64,000 bases of DNA. It comes from Magnolia sinica (taxonomy: Eukaryota > Streptophyta > Magnoliopsida > Magnoliales > Magnoliaceae). Location of the stretch: the NCBI RefSeq assembly GCF_029962835.1, contig NC_080588.1, positions 64,194,001 through 64,258,000 on the forward strand. Direction: 5' to 3'. The translations under genes were made by a program, and so were the position numbers. The number at the start of each line of letters is the position of its first letter. Position 1 is the first letter of the stretch. Below, piece by piece: positions 45,511 through 57,840 of this stretch. The notes beneath the pieces were generated by a model. The model saw only the letters and a list, made by a program, of their open reading frames with translations. It was not told where the DNA came from and made no database searches.

Positions 45511-46043
45511 TATATGCGCATAGACGTGCAAAAAAAAGAAAATTTGTTGTGGCACAATGCAAGAACTGATCACCTATATGAAGGCGACGGTACTGCACCA
45601 TCTTTCCCATCAACTTGTCACTTTCTTAAGAGGTCCGTGAAGATCATACTTCTCAAAAATCAGCTGATAAGCTCGGTAGGTAGGCCACACCTGCAAGTTC
45701 AGTCAAGCATCGATCTTTGTTGTGGGCCTTACAGCTTTCATGAACCCTACATAAGTAGCATGTAAGTATAAAATATGGGATGGCGCCACAATTTATGGTA
45801 CCTTAATTACCTGTAGGTGACCAATTCAACCGCCTTGTAAGGTGTTGGTATCAACTTGTCAATGTCATGTAGCGCTATAGTTTGGATGCACATGTGTGTA
45901 ACAGCCTTCTTCAGAAACACTCTTTGCTTGAAAGGACAACCGTTGGAATGTAAAACGTCATACCTACATTGAAAACATTATAACAGCAACCGCCGATAAT
46001 CCTTTTTTTCCATTTTTATTTTCTCTTATTTTGGGGAGCGTTT
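45511..46043. other. Intergenic, no gene recognised
   Basis: No recognised domain, RNA or repeat. Confidence 0.4.
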
Positions 46044-46129
46044 GGTTGCACCAAATATCATGAAGTAACATGATTAATAGTCCAATTTGGAGCAAAATGT
46101 TGTTAAATTTCATGATATTTTGTGCAACC
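46044..46129. repeat. Inverted repeat forming a hairpin
   Basis: The left arm contains GGTTGCACCAAATATCATGA. The right arm reverse-complements to GGTTGCACAAAATATCATGA. Arms of about 23 bases enclose a 40-base loop. It is probably a tiny MITE. Confidence 0.7.
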
Positions 46130-47260
46130 TTATACAGGCAGCAATTGTGACTGTCCCTAATGTTGCCTAATAATAATGCATATAGCAAGCGTACGTATGT
46201 CCATAATGCATGTTGTAGCATCTCCAGGTGTGCATCTACAAGGTGGTAAAAATGTTTAATTGTAGAGATAGGGATAGAAGGTGCCCACATATTCTCTAAC
46301 TAATCTGTAATTATCTATAAAGACCATGAATGTTATTCATATCCTCTCTCTCAATAGTATATGTGTCGCACAGAATAGTATATGTGTCACGCGTCTGTGC
46401 TCTTCTATATGTAGAGGGAAGTATCCGAATAATATAAAGAGTTTTTACGGCTAATTACAGATTATTATTTTTTAATTACAGTTTGAGGGGGCCATTTGAT
46501 CTATCTCCATATTTACACTGATGACTGAAATTGTTCATGTTCTGGAAGCTGCTTTATATAGGGTAGCATAAAAAGGTTATCTTTATATTCTTATCTCCAT
46601 ATTTACACTCATGTTACCTTTATATAGGCTCACATCCAACTCAAAAAATCAAAGGTCAAAATCAATCTTAAAGTGTCATTATTGTGGCATGGCTCATTTA
46701 AGGTAGCAGGGTGACCGGGAAGGGTGGATCTGACCATCATACCATTATCTATGCATGGAAACTAATGGGTGACACATACTAGCAATCATGAGTACTGACA
46801 AAGTATTGAAATATGCACAATTAGTATTGGAAATTTTCTACTCATCATTTCATCTGCACTAATAAGTTTTTAAATGGAGAAATTTCATGATCCATATAAA
46901 GGGTTGACAAAATTACCAGCCATGATCATAGTTTTAAAACTTGAAAAGGCTCAGAATCCATTGGACCAGATCTCACCAGGACTACAGAAAATTGATCCGG
47001 TCATGACTCGATGGAGAAAACCCTCATTTGACTGATAGAACACAGTGAAACTCGATAAAACTCATCTTGGTGCAACTTAAAATTACCTATGTATTCTTAA
47101 ATGAGCAGGTCTCAACTGAAATGCACATGCAATAGGTATAGCCCAGTTACTTTTGTGAGCCTACTCGAAATGTGCATGCAACCAATTTTATTTTATCTAA
47201 TAAAATTATAGGTGGTGTACTCCCACCTTTTAAAAGAAAATTAAAAAAAAAAAACCTAAC
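46130..47260. other. Intergenic with short local duplications
   Basis: 'aatagtatatgtgtc' occurs twice around 46355-46390. 'atctccatatttacact' occurs at about 46503 and 46594. No gene seen. Confidence 0.45.
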
Positions 47261-47289
47261 CATATTGAAAAACCTTTCATGCAAGTATA

Positions 47290-48030
47290 AAAAGTCTTAA
47301 GGTTTGGTTTTTTTTAATGTGAGAGGTAAACGACAACTTATATATTAGAGATACTATTGGGTTTTTTCAAAATAAGAAGAAAAGAAATTTTATTTTTGAG
47401 AAAAGAATAATTGTGGCTTTGGTGATTGTTGGTGTGAATGGTGATATTTCTTGGTAAAGGAAGCATCTTCTAAATTTGAAATGGAGGGATGCCATTGTTG
47501 GAAAAACACCACCATTGATGAAAAAACACCATGGAAGAAGATGTCTTTTCATAAAAAGGGCCTTAAGCATCTCTTGTGATTCTATATAAACCTATCTTTG
47601 GGTCAATCCAAATTAACAATTCCAACAATCTCTTCTCCATCTTTTTCTTCTTCACCATTTTCGTTTTTGGAAGATTTTTTGAAAGATATAATTTTTCAGG
47701 CGCTAAACTGTAAATAATTCTCAGGCAGTAAATTACAAACAATTTTCAGGAGGTAAATTATAATAGTACAAAAGTCAAAGTTGTACGCTGTAAAAGTGTA
47801 TTCGGCGTTGAGTTTTTCGGTTTTGCAGGCCGAAACCCACATTCTTCGGTCTTGCAAAAGAGACTTATTGTATCCTAGAGGCGGATTTACTGTAACCCTC
47901 TTGCAAATTGATTTAATCGCCAGTACGGTGCGAATATCACCTTAAAGATATCGACATCGTAACGCGCCTTAAGCTTATATTTAAGTGATTCATTTTCTAT
48001 TTTTCCACCTCAAAAATAATAGATACTCAT
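47290..48030 (+). repeat. Possible decayed LTR fragment with a TATA box
   Basis: CTATATAAACC (near 47581), a CT-rich leader and a downstream 'tgcaggccgaaaccc' block have the layout of a plant LTR promoter. Neither LTR end nor any pol sequence was found, so this is tentative. Confidence 0.3.
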
Positions 48031-48444
48031 GGCTCTCCGTATCCAAGTTCAAAACATGTGAGGCTACCAATCTATAGCACACTCTTGGAAAGAGAATTGG
48101 ACAAGACCCAAAGAGCATCTATATTGTAGGACCCAAGGAGCAATGATCAAACCATTCATCATCAAGCCCAAGTGCATAGGAGATTGTCGTGCATCATCAA
48201 ATTGACATAGTTCAAGGTATGTAGCTGGTCCTTCAGGGTTTTGGTTTTTTAGTTGATGATATCACTTATGTATGTGATTCATGATCTTAGATGAGGATGG
48301 TCATAGGAGTCCATACAAGTTAACATGGATCAGTTTGATATTTCCACCTGATGATCTTCATGGTGAGGCCAAACTTTTGGATGGCGTAGATGTCATATGG
48401 GCATGTGACATGTTAGTTGTACACACTTAATGGAGCGTAACAGC
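48031..48444. other. Intergenic, no gene recognised
   Basis: Nothing recognised. Confidence 0.4.
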
Positions 48445-48641
48445 TTAGAGCTCGTTTGCATGCCACCAAATAAGTTACTTTTTCTACTTCCAGCAGTAGA
48501 TAAGTTTGGTTTAAGATTAATTATAAGTAACTTATTTTTACTTAAAGTTACTTAATTACTTCAACTTGATAAATAGAAACTAAGATCCGCTACTCGAGGC
48601 ATAAGTAGATCTTAAGTAACTTATGATCCAAACACCCCTTA
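48445..48641. mobile_element. Short MITE (about 197 bp), hAT-like ends
   Basis: The left end TTAGAGCTCGTTTGCATGCC pairs imperfectly with the reverse-complemented right end TAAGGGGTGTTTGGATCATA. Internal 'aagtaactta' motifs are also inverted. No clear octamer duplication. Confidence 0.6.
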
Positions 48642-48820
48642 GTGATGCACCAAAATGGATGCGACATTTCCTTTTTGAAATCATTTGATGTATTGAAAAC
48701 CATATTTTATTAAGGCCGAGAAGTTTAATACACATTAAATATTAATTTTCTACTATTCTGATTTTTATATTTTATTTTTCCATGTTTCTTGATCTTTATG
48801 AATTTGATGGAAAAAAAAAA

Positions 48821-48888
48821 GAAGAAGAAGAAGAAGAAGAAGAAGAAAAGAAAGGAAAGAAAAAAAGAAAGAAGAAGAAGAAGAAGAA
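48821..48888. repeat. (GAA)n-rich microsatellite
   Basis: GAA triplets interrupted by A-rich and GGA units. The Lys/Arg-rich frame across it is a translation of the repeat. Confidence 0.9.
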
Positions 48889-50429
48889 CTTTCTGGTGGA
48901 TTGCAAATCCTGCACACGTGTGTAGCCGTGATGCTATCGCTTTTGTAGGGACAAATAAAATCAGCTTAGCCCATACAAAGGCTTAGATGCTGATTGGAAA
49001 GCGATATGGTTGCATCCAAACAGGCCTCTCATTAGATAAATTGCAAAAGAAAAGATATGTTTGGATATCATTCTATAAGAAATATGATAGTTTTGACGTG
49101 GATGTGCGTAGACACCACCGAGATAAGTGCATGACACACAAACAGACAGAGGCCACATCACTCACAGCTACATAACAAAAATATTTGATGGCTCAGAAAT
49201 AGTGGACGGACGTAACTTATGATAGGCTTACTTTCAGGTATATTCAAAGTGTACTCGCTCGTTTGGCTTCTTGCCACACACGTGCGATCATGGCATGCCT
49301 GTGTAGATCCGATCCGTTCATTTGGTACAGTTTATTGTGACAATGCCTGTTTTACTCAATCAAGTGGACGTGCTTGTATAGGAAAAAAGACAGTGTCCAT
49401 TTCAACTTACACGCTTAGGCAGCCCTGGGAAGCAAGCCAGCCTGATTTTTTCATCGTGGGTAGTTGATGGTGAGCCCCTAGTGATGAATGGGCCCAATCT
49501 CACACATGGGTGCCATGTCAGCACGTTTTCTGTGAACCCATCGTCCATCTTACTCAAGCCCCTACGTAGCACCCTTCGCATGATCTCGTGGACTAAGTGC
49601 ATGAAAACCTTCACTTGTTAGAATTCATGTAGCATATCTGGACCGTCCACTAGGTCCAATGCACTCCTCTTTCATTATTAAGCTAAAATCATGTCAGTCG
49701 GACCGTCCTAAACATCCATAACCGGACCATCCATTTATTTCATACAATCAACATTATTTTTTAAAAGCAACCTATAAAAAGTAGGACTGGGTCTAATTAA
49801 TGGACAGTTCAGATAGGTGATGTGGATGCCAATCAGTCCAAATGCAGCTATGTTCACATTAGCTGATTACACCACATTTTTCAGTGATATATTTTGCACC
49901 TTATAGTATACACACACATACACATAGATACTCTTTATCTTTTTTTCTTTTTTCTTTTTTTTCTTTTTTAATTCAATGGTTGTGAGGGTGCGATAGAGAC
50001 AGCAATGGGCCACATATAGCTGTATAGGATTCAATAATTTACACTGGGCCTATAAAAGGAAACCTATCAAAAGGTATCTAATACTTTAAAAAATAAAGAA
50101 GCACAGTGAAAGCCTATGGTCATTAAGAAGCATGATGGAAGCCTATGACTGAAAACCAACAAAAAGAGCGCTGCCTTTAAGCACGTGCGTGCACTACTAA
50201 ATGAGGACATGCCTTCACATAGCACGTGTACAGGAAGAGCGGAGGTGGCCCACGCTCAAAACTGTTGGGTTCACCACTATGTTCCCTTGAAATCTGATAT
50301 GTCCATTCGCTTCGCCGGCTCATATTAGAATAAATGGGGGTGGATCCACGACTCAAAACAGTGGAGATTGAAAACGGACCATTGGGAAAGCGAATTGCAT
50401 AGGGTACACCGGTGGTGTGTTGATGTCAC
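48889..50429. other. Intergenic, no gene recognised
   Basis: Several short frames have no domain. A T-rich tract lies at 49938-49970. Nothing else assigned. Confidence 0.4.
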
Positions 50430-51246
50430 TAAGGAAGTGTTTGGCACATGAAATTAGATAGTATGGGATGGAACTTTAAATTTTTTGGTTTAAAAAATTA
50501 TTCCTATTTAATTCACCGTCAGTATCCAATATTGGATCCTATGCATGGAGTAGGGAAGGTTAAGGAGGGTTTTCCGCAATTCAACGGGGATTTGTTGAAA
50601 TCCGTGGGATTTCTTCCTAAAAGCATAAGCCAGGAAGTTTTACGCTGAAAGAGAGGTAAGGCCCACCTTGATATTCATGAGGAATCCACGCCATCTATCT
50701 ATTTTACAAGATCATTTTAGGATAAGCGATTAAAAATGAGGTAGATTTAAAACTCAAGTGGGGCACACAAGAGAAAACAGTGGAGATTGAGTGACCACCA
50801 TTGAAACATTCATATGGCCACAAAAGTTTTGCATCACGATAAAGTTTTCTATATTGTCAGTTCATTCCAGCAAGAATGAACTTATAAACAGTTGGGATGA
50901 CATATAAACATCAAGGTGGAGCTCAAGAAGCTTTCAACAGTAGGAAATTATTTCCTCACTCTTTCCTCTCGTATAGCTCACTTGAATTTTAAATCTGCTT
51001 GACTTTTGATAGCATGTCCTAAAATGATCTCATAAAAAGGATGAACGGCGTGGATTACTCACAAACATCAAGGCAAGCCCCACCTTACTTCTCACCATAG
51101 TTTTTAAACACGATTTTTGAGATTGAAAGTTGTTTAGCTCACTCCCATGGCATTAAGAGACAATCCACCGGCAACTGCATTTATTGCAAAAAGTCAATTC
51201 CATCCCACTTAATACCATGTAATTCCATGAGGCAAACACATCCTAA
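50430..51246. mobile_element. MITE carrying a second MITE inside it
   Basis: The outer ends TAAGGAAGTGTTTGGCACAT and, reverse-complemented, TTAGGATGTGTTTGCCTCAT match well. They continue inward: 'gatagtatgggatggaa' pairs with 'ttccatcccacttaatacc'. Between about 50645 and 51105 sits a second inverted-repeat element. Flanking octamers do not match. Confidence 0.65.
50645..51105. mobile_element. Inner MITE (family M1-like) nested in the outer MITE
   Basis: 'gtaaggcccaccttgatatt' on the left pairs with the reverse complement of 'catcaaggcaagccccacct' on the right. 'ggaatccacgcc' pairs with 'ggcgtggatta'. The internal 'aaaacagtggagattga' phrase also occurs near 50360. Exact ends and target duplication not resolved. 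Confidence 0.55.
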
Positions 51247-52114
51247 GTTTTGTAGGCCCCACCATGATGTATGTATTATATCCGCACATTCTATCCATTT
51301 TGAGATATTATTTTAGGGAATATGTCAAAAAAATTCGCAAATCCAAAGCTTAAATGGATGACATAAAAAAAAACGATCGAAATCAGAGGGGTAGCTATGC
51401 GGTATGAGTGCCAATCAGTCACTTATACAGCTAGCTTGGAATCTGAGCAGTCATTCCATGGGTAGGCTTGAGGAATAGTTTGATTTTGGGGAATGGAAGA
51501 TGATTTGCTTAAGCTGATTTCTTGGCCTCCTTTCTGATTGCCGACGGTACCTCCCTTGAAAATTCTGGCAGAAATAATACAAATACTCATGGGCCAACTG
51601 TTTTGACGGGGCCGCTATTACATATTGGTGGTGGTGCTGGAATTGCCGGGACTTGGACTGCTGAAGCTTCAGGAGAAGGGGAAGGGTTCAAGACAGGCGA
51701 ACGTCAATGATCAGGATAAAAGATTAGATCTGCCCATGGCCTGGAAGAAACATGAACAATCTAATCGGTCGGGCACAAACAGTCCAGAAAGACTGGGTCA
51801 GAGGAATTTAGACCACCTATTGGAACACCAACCATTGGAAACTTTTGAAGGCCATGAAGTTTTAATCAGGCTAGTGTTAGTGTTTTCCCTTCAACCAGGT
51901 CTATGTGTCTATATGAACAAGTTGGATGCAAGTAAATATCATGGTGGGCTCTATGAAGGTTTCATCTATGGGTGTCACTGTCCTCATTGCTTTTTATTAT
52001 GTGATCTACTTGAGCCTTGGATTTACCTCATTTTTTGTGGTATCCTAAAATAATCTCTAAAAATGGATGAACGGCGTGTCTCTCTCTCCATATATGGGAA
52101 ATGGCACAATGAAG
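51247..52114. other. Intergenic with M1-like repeat pieces
   Basis: 'tgatgtatgtattatatcc' (51260s) and 'ccattggaaacttttgaagg' / 'aaaaatggatgaacggcgtg' (51830, 52058) are phrases of the M1 miniature elements, in pieces. The frames at 51522-52053 are not supported as genes. Confidence 0.45.
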
Positions 52115-52145
52115 TCGACCTCATGGGAACTTCCCATGAGGTCGA
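52115..52145. repeat. Perfect 31-bp palindrome
   Basis: TCGACCTCATGGGAA, one C, then its exact reverse complement: 15-base arms with a single-base centre. Confidence 0.95.
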
Positions 52146-54628
52146 GCTATGTGGGCCCCATCATGATGTGTGTCGAACATCAACACTGTGCATTTGATGG
52201 GTCCCCTTAAGCTTATAGGATATCCCAAAAATCAGCCGTTTATGGAATTCAGGTGGGTCATACCATCTAAAATCATGTGAAGACATGCCTAAAACATATA
52301 AAAGCACTTGGTGGAGCCCACCTGAGTTTTGGATGTGGCTGAAACTTGGTCTGACCCCTCATCCAAGTAGGACACACACAATGGATGGGCTGGATTTGTG
52401 AACCACATATCAGCGGGCCCAATAAATGATTATGAATGTTTTAATTGACAGTAACCCCTCTCAACTGTTGTAATGGCGTGACCCACCCAAGTCATTGATT
52501 GACTTGATTTTTAAGCCCGTGGTCCACCATGAAATGGTGCATCTGACTGATGGGGAGATGTTTGACACACATCACAGTAGTGCCCACCTCATAGGCCCAT
52601 ACGTCATGGTGGGAATATAGTATTTGTTGATGTGAACACACCACGCAATCCACTCTCAAGCGTTGGAACCTTCTTAGGCCCATAGAAGTTTTGAATCAGG
52701 CTGATATCTAGGCTTTCCCTTCGTTCTAGAAAGGTTTCAACGGTGGGTGTTTTCATTTCCATTGTTTACTGCTGTAGCCCTCATGATTTAGGTTCTCATC
52801 CTAAATCAGCTGGTGAAACTAATGGACACGCTGAATTTCAGATGGACAAATCAGTGGGCCCAAAGAGCCTTAGGTTAGAGGAACTCCCTGTGAAAGCCAT
52901 CAAAAAAAAAAAAAAAAAAAAAAAACTCGTGTCGGGTAACAAAGATGGTAAACGGGAAAAAGAAAAAAAGGGTGGGCCACTCCCTTCGGTAAAAGAGGTA
53001 GTAATTAAACAAGGCTGAAAACGGAAAGTCACCGAAAGTTGCCAGTTGCCATTTAGGGCCAGGTACCCTTTTATGGAAAATTGGAAAGGTAAATGATTAG
53101 TTACAACGACTGCATCATGAGTTATGGTATAATCATCATTTCTGGCCAACATGTCACATGTGAAAATCCAATATATACCACCATGATCATTACCCGTTAT
53201 GAAATTAGGACAATCTATTCATTGGGTGGGCCAAACCAATACATTGCATCATACGGTTGAAATCCATTTTGATATTGTGTCGCAATGGATTAGTGGATTG
53301 GCTTGATTTTGATACCAGACGCCTGTCATGGTTTGGCCCACCTTTTTGATGATATGGATATTCTACATATGTGACATGTTGGCGGTATAATAATGATGGT
53401 ATGATGACTTATGAAAAAGATTATGTATCTGATCAATCTCTTATGGAAAAATTCACAAGAGGCTGTTTGCGACTCGTGTGAAAGATCATGGCCATTCATC
53501 AAGTGGGACTATTGTGAACATGCCCTTTAATCGGGCCTTCAGACTGGCCCACAGATCAGGCCCAAACCTGGGTTCTGGGCCAGGTCTAATGTTGAGTGCT
53601 GGTTATTGATCAGGCCAGGGCTTTCAGAATTTTGGTTTCCAACTTGGCGTGGAAGAAGGTTGTATTTTTACTTAACCTACAATCGTTGGAGGTGATCAAT
53701 CAGTGCTCTCATAGGGTCCAGTCATTTACAATGCAGGTTGGGTTCGCTCATGCCAGCAACTCATACACTATAGGCCAGCCGTGGGGCCCTTCATGGATGG
53801 ACCATTACCTTGTAAAACCAGACAGATTGGATAATCTGAACCATCCGTTTTGCCTATCAAATTTGGACGGCTGATCATTTTCCTTTAACTATATATTGGA
53901 TGGTCATCAATACGATAGTTCGCATCCCACCAGCTGGGCCATTATCCATTCGATTCTATGTATGCAGTTGAAAATTGCATAGCAGGCAGGCTCTGTTGGG
54001 TTGGGCTCAGGCACGGCCTGGCTGGCCCATTGGATTTCAGGTGCTGGCCCAGTACGGGTCAGTCTCAACCCTGTAATATAGGCCGTGGACCTTTTTTGGG
54101 CCTCATATTTCAGCTGTTACTAGGCCTCAGACAAGCACAACAACAAGCCCATGCCTCAGACAAGCACAATAACAGACCGGTTTATGTTGTTACGGGTAGG
54201 GATTGGGCTTGAGAGTGTAGGCCTAATTAGTAAACGGGCCAGAACCAGGTCTGATATCTCAGCTTGATTAATCATTGGCTAAGGCTTGGGCTGACCATGA
54301 TATGCCTAGACCAGGCCTATTGCCACCTCTTTGGACTCTTGTTAAACTTGCGTCTGAGCCTTTTACTACTGGGTAGAGATCAGGTTGACCCCCATGGCCC
54401 ATCATCATTTCCACCCTTAATATGGACGTTTGAATAATCCGAACATGCAACTATGTGGGCCACATCCAACAACACATCTAAGATGTGCAGCCAGGATAGG
54501 CCCTTGCGGATCAAAAATGACTTGGGTCCAGTTTCCTAGTGTCCACGCGATCAGATCAATGACCTTATCACACTATGTCAAATTAGGAATCCTATGAATG
54601 AGCACAGACTGGGTAGAAAAAAAGGTTA
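52146..54628. other. Intergenic with dispersed repeats, no gene recognised
   Basis: It contains a 24-base A run (52902-52925). Around 53530-54350 there are many 'gggccagg'/'ctgggcc' motifs of the kind found in hAT-like MITE subterminal regions. No domain-bearing frame. Confidence 0.45.
52902..52925. repeat. Poly(A) tract
   Basis: 24 uninterrupted A residues. It could be a retroposition tail, but no source sequence is recognised upstream. Confidence 0.9.
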
Positions 54629-55190
54629 GGAATGTCAATGGGTCAGGCAGACCCAATGGGTATCCAAACCTGGCCAAACACAAGCAGAAACAGGAGTAGC
54701 GAAATGGGCTTTTTTCTTTTAATGAAATTTTTTTTGATGAAGAATATCAGGACCCCACAAAAAGACTGGGCCCCACCTATCATATGAGCCCAAATACAGA
54801 TAAACGCATCCCAAAGCAGCCTAGAAAAGGAGAAATTAATAATAATAATAAAACAACAACCTCTCCAAAGGAAGTTAGCCCTCACTTACCTTATTTTTCC
54901 TTCTTCTAATCAGCCCCTAACCCTGCACTATCTAGAGCTAAAGATTCCCTAATAAGCCTAGGCAGGTCCCCATGACTCCTGTATAGGCCACGGGTCACCC
55001 CTCAGTTAATCAGTTTAGCTAAACATAGGTATGCATGCATTGCAATGCCCCTTGGTAGGTAAGGGAATAAGTGAGTATTTATTTCAAGCCTAACATGGGT
55101 ATGCTGCATGCAATTTTCTTCAATAACTGAGAAGATAGGTACCTATGTACCTGACCCAAACCTAGCCCATCAACACCCAAATAGAGTGGA
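54629..55190. mobile_element. Possible hAT-like element with 'GTCAATGGGTC' ends
   Basis: The left TAGGAATGTCAATGGGTCAG and the right region around 55159-55190 (reverse complement with 'gtgttgatgggctaggtttg') look like the common plant hAT end TAGGGGTGTCAATGGG. Ends are diverged and no target duplication was found. Confidence 0.4.
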
Positions 55191-55677
55191 ATTTTTCAAT
55201 TTGTCGAACCCACGTGCTTGTGAAAATTCAAACTCTATTACACCATATGCTCATGTGCTTGACACGGGATATGAGACGTTCCTTTCACTCATATATTATG
55301 CATTTCATACATTATACACATTGCCTAAGCCCCGATCGTTGCCCTGGCAGGGATGTGTCCCATTGACAACTGCCCATACTGCCTATATTGGCCGTATCAC
55401 CACGGTATGAAGCTGTTTGGGGCCAATGTGGGCCAACATAACTGTAACATGGGACGATACATAAAAACTTTAAACCTTAGTAGTAGCTCAACTAACGAGC
55501 CAGGGACCACAACAAAAGGATTTTCAATCCAATGGCCCATCAACCTAGTGTGGAAAATTTTCTGGCAGAGCATTATTGGTCTATACGCATCATCTATAGT
55601 AGTCAACAGACTGAATTCCACAAACAAATGTCATGAATAAATTGTTAGGATTGGGATATCCACTTGATTTTGCAGTT
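55191..55677. other. Intergenic, no gene recognised
   Basis: Overlapping short frames at 55108-55640 have no recognised domain. Confidence 0.4.
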
Positions 55678-55682
55678 ACGAC

Positions 55683-56277
55683 CGTTAGGGGGTGCTAAAG
55701 CAACCTTGAGTCGAATCAAACAAGTAATAGTAAAACATAACAAAGCAATAACGTAGAACATATGTTTTTACATGGAAAAATCCTTGCAGGAAAAAATCAT
55801 GACATAAAGCGATAAGCAATTAACTATGAAAACAAATTATAAGAGATGAGATCAACTTACATATACAAAAATTCAATAAAAACCTTCTCAATACTCTAGC
55901 TCTTTTTAAGAACAAGTTCCCAATACCTTAATCTTGTGTTACACCCGTTTATATAACTCCGGATTCGGAATTAGAAACAAAACCGCACACTTACATGGAA
56001 ACTTCATGCATCGTCAATCTAATCACCGATCGATCGACATCAACCGACAATCGTTCGATCAATCAATACCACAATGTTCAATCAATCGAATATGCTCCAA
56101 AAGTGTCCAGAGAGCTAACTTGATTTTTTAGAATTATCTCGATCGATCGATCGAACATGTCCAAAACTATCTAGAGAGGTAATTGGAAAATTCGAGATTT
56201 CTTCTATTCGATCGTGGCTTCCATTGATCGATCGAACTCCCTTGTTTTAGCACAGATGAAAGGCACCAATTTTAACA
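55683..56277 (-). repeat. 3' LTR of copia B
   Basis: 595 bp. It matches 60568-61160 along its length. Its outer terminal CA has changed (plus strand CGTTAGG where TGTTAAGG is expected). It contains repeated ATCGATCGA palindromes (near 56028, 56140 and 56225). Confidence 0.85.
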
Positions 56278-56400
56278 ATCTCCACGATGGCTTCAATCTC
56301 CATGCTCTACAATTCCAAGATGCTTCCTCCCTCTCTAATCATCTCAATCATAACTTTATCATTACTTCTTGTGCATACTCTATTTTTATTTAGTCTTTCA

Positions 56401-56625
56401 TCAAGCCAAGGAAGTTGAACAAAACCTAAACTTCTCTGTAACAATAACTTTCGTAAGCATATCCATCAAGTTCATGCTCGTGTAGATCTTCTCAATAGTA
56501 ACACCACCTTCCTCTAGCATCTGTCGAATAAAGTAATAACACACATCAATATGCTTATTTCGGGAATGGTATACCGATTTCTTCGTCAAATTGATCGCGC
56601 TTTCACTATTACAATTCACAGGCAT
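56401..56625 (-). pseudogene. RNase H C-terminal part, copia B
   Basis: The minus strand encodes 'SESAINLTKKSVYHSRNK', 'HIDVCYYFIRQMLEEG' and 'MDMLTKVIVTEKFRFC'. This is the conserved end of copia RNase H and the polyprotein, 120-350 bases before the 3' LTR, as expected. Confidence 0.85.
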
Positions 56626-57249
56626 GGCTTCCTGCTAAAGCTCCAACTCATTTATCATACCTCTCAATTAAACCGCTTCCTTGGATGCTTCTATCATCAC
56701 CATATATTCCACTTCAGTTGTGGAAATAACAACCACATATTAAGGCTTCAACATCCAGCTGATTGCTCCACCCTCTAACACGAGTGAGTACTCGGAGTCG
56801 GCCTGTTGTTATCCACGTTTCCAGCATAATCAACATCCACATAACCTACCAATTTCTCCTCATTTTTCAAATATCAAGATATAGTCCGTTTTATCTCGTA
56901 TATAATGAAGTGGTCATTTTATTGCCTCCCAGTATTGCTTAACGAGGTTAGACATATATTATATACTCATAACACCTACTGCATGTGAAATATCCAATCT
57001 TGTATAGACTATAGCATACATAAAACTATCAATTGCATTCGAGTGGGGAACACGAGACATACGCTACTTTTCTTTGTCTGTAGTAAAACATTATTCTAAA
57101 GAAAGCTAAAAGTGAGCAGCATAGAGGAGTGTTAACTAGTTTTTCCTTGTCCATCCTAGACTTGAGTAGAACCTTCTTAAGATACTTCTCTTAAGACAAC
57201 CATCGCCTACTTCTTTCCTTGTTCTCATGTATATCAATGCTGAGAATCC

Positions 57250-57840
57250 TCTTTGTAACCCCATATTTTTTATCTCAAATATCCTTAATAACTAAGCCTT
57301 TAATATTTTGATCTCAGACATGTTTAAGTTAGCAATTAGTATATCTTCAACATACAATACCAAAATAATGAGTTCTTCATCATTCGGTGCTCTAAAGTAG
57401 ATACAATGATCAAATTCACTTCTAGTAAACCGCTAACTCAATATAAAAGAATCAAACTTTTTGTATCATAGCTAGGCAATTGTTTTAAACCATACAACGA
57501 CTTCCTCAACCTGCAAGCCTTATTCTCTAACTCTCGTTCCTCGAATCTTTCTAATTATTTCATGTAAATCTATTTTTCCAACTCCCCATGTAGGAAAGTA
57601 ATTTTAATATTCAACTGTTCTAATTCAAGATTGTATTATGCAACCATCGCCAACATAAATTTGATAAATACCTGCTTGCCCATAGGTGCGAAAATCTCAC
57701 TAAAGTCAACATCCTCCATCTATGCAGAACCATTTTCTACCAGTTTAGCCTTATACTCATCTTGTTTCTTCTGATAGATCCACTTGCAACTGATCTCTTT
57801 ACGCCCAACGAAAAGCTCCACCAGCTCTCATGTCTCATTC
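57250..57840 (-). pseudogene. Reverse transcriptase, copia B (broken)
   Basis: Minus-strand pieces read 'CKWIYQKKQDEYKAKLVEN' and 'LNIKITFLHGELE', then 'CRLRKSLYGLKQ' and 'VLYVEDILIA'. The last is the catalytic box with YVDD changed to YVED. Several stops and frame changes intervene. Confidence 0.8.

Noticed and set aside
48789-48986. Lys-rich open frame
   Set aside because: Translation of a GAA microsatellite.
52902-52925. Poly(A) tract as a processed pseudogene tail
   Set aside because: No recognisable coding sequence or LINE 3' end directly upstream, and no flanking duplication found.
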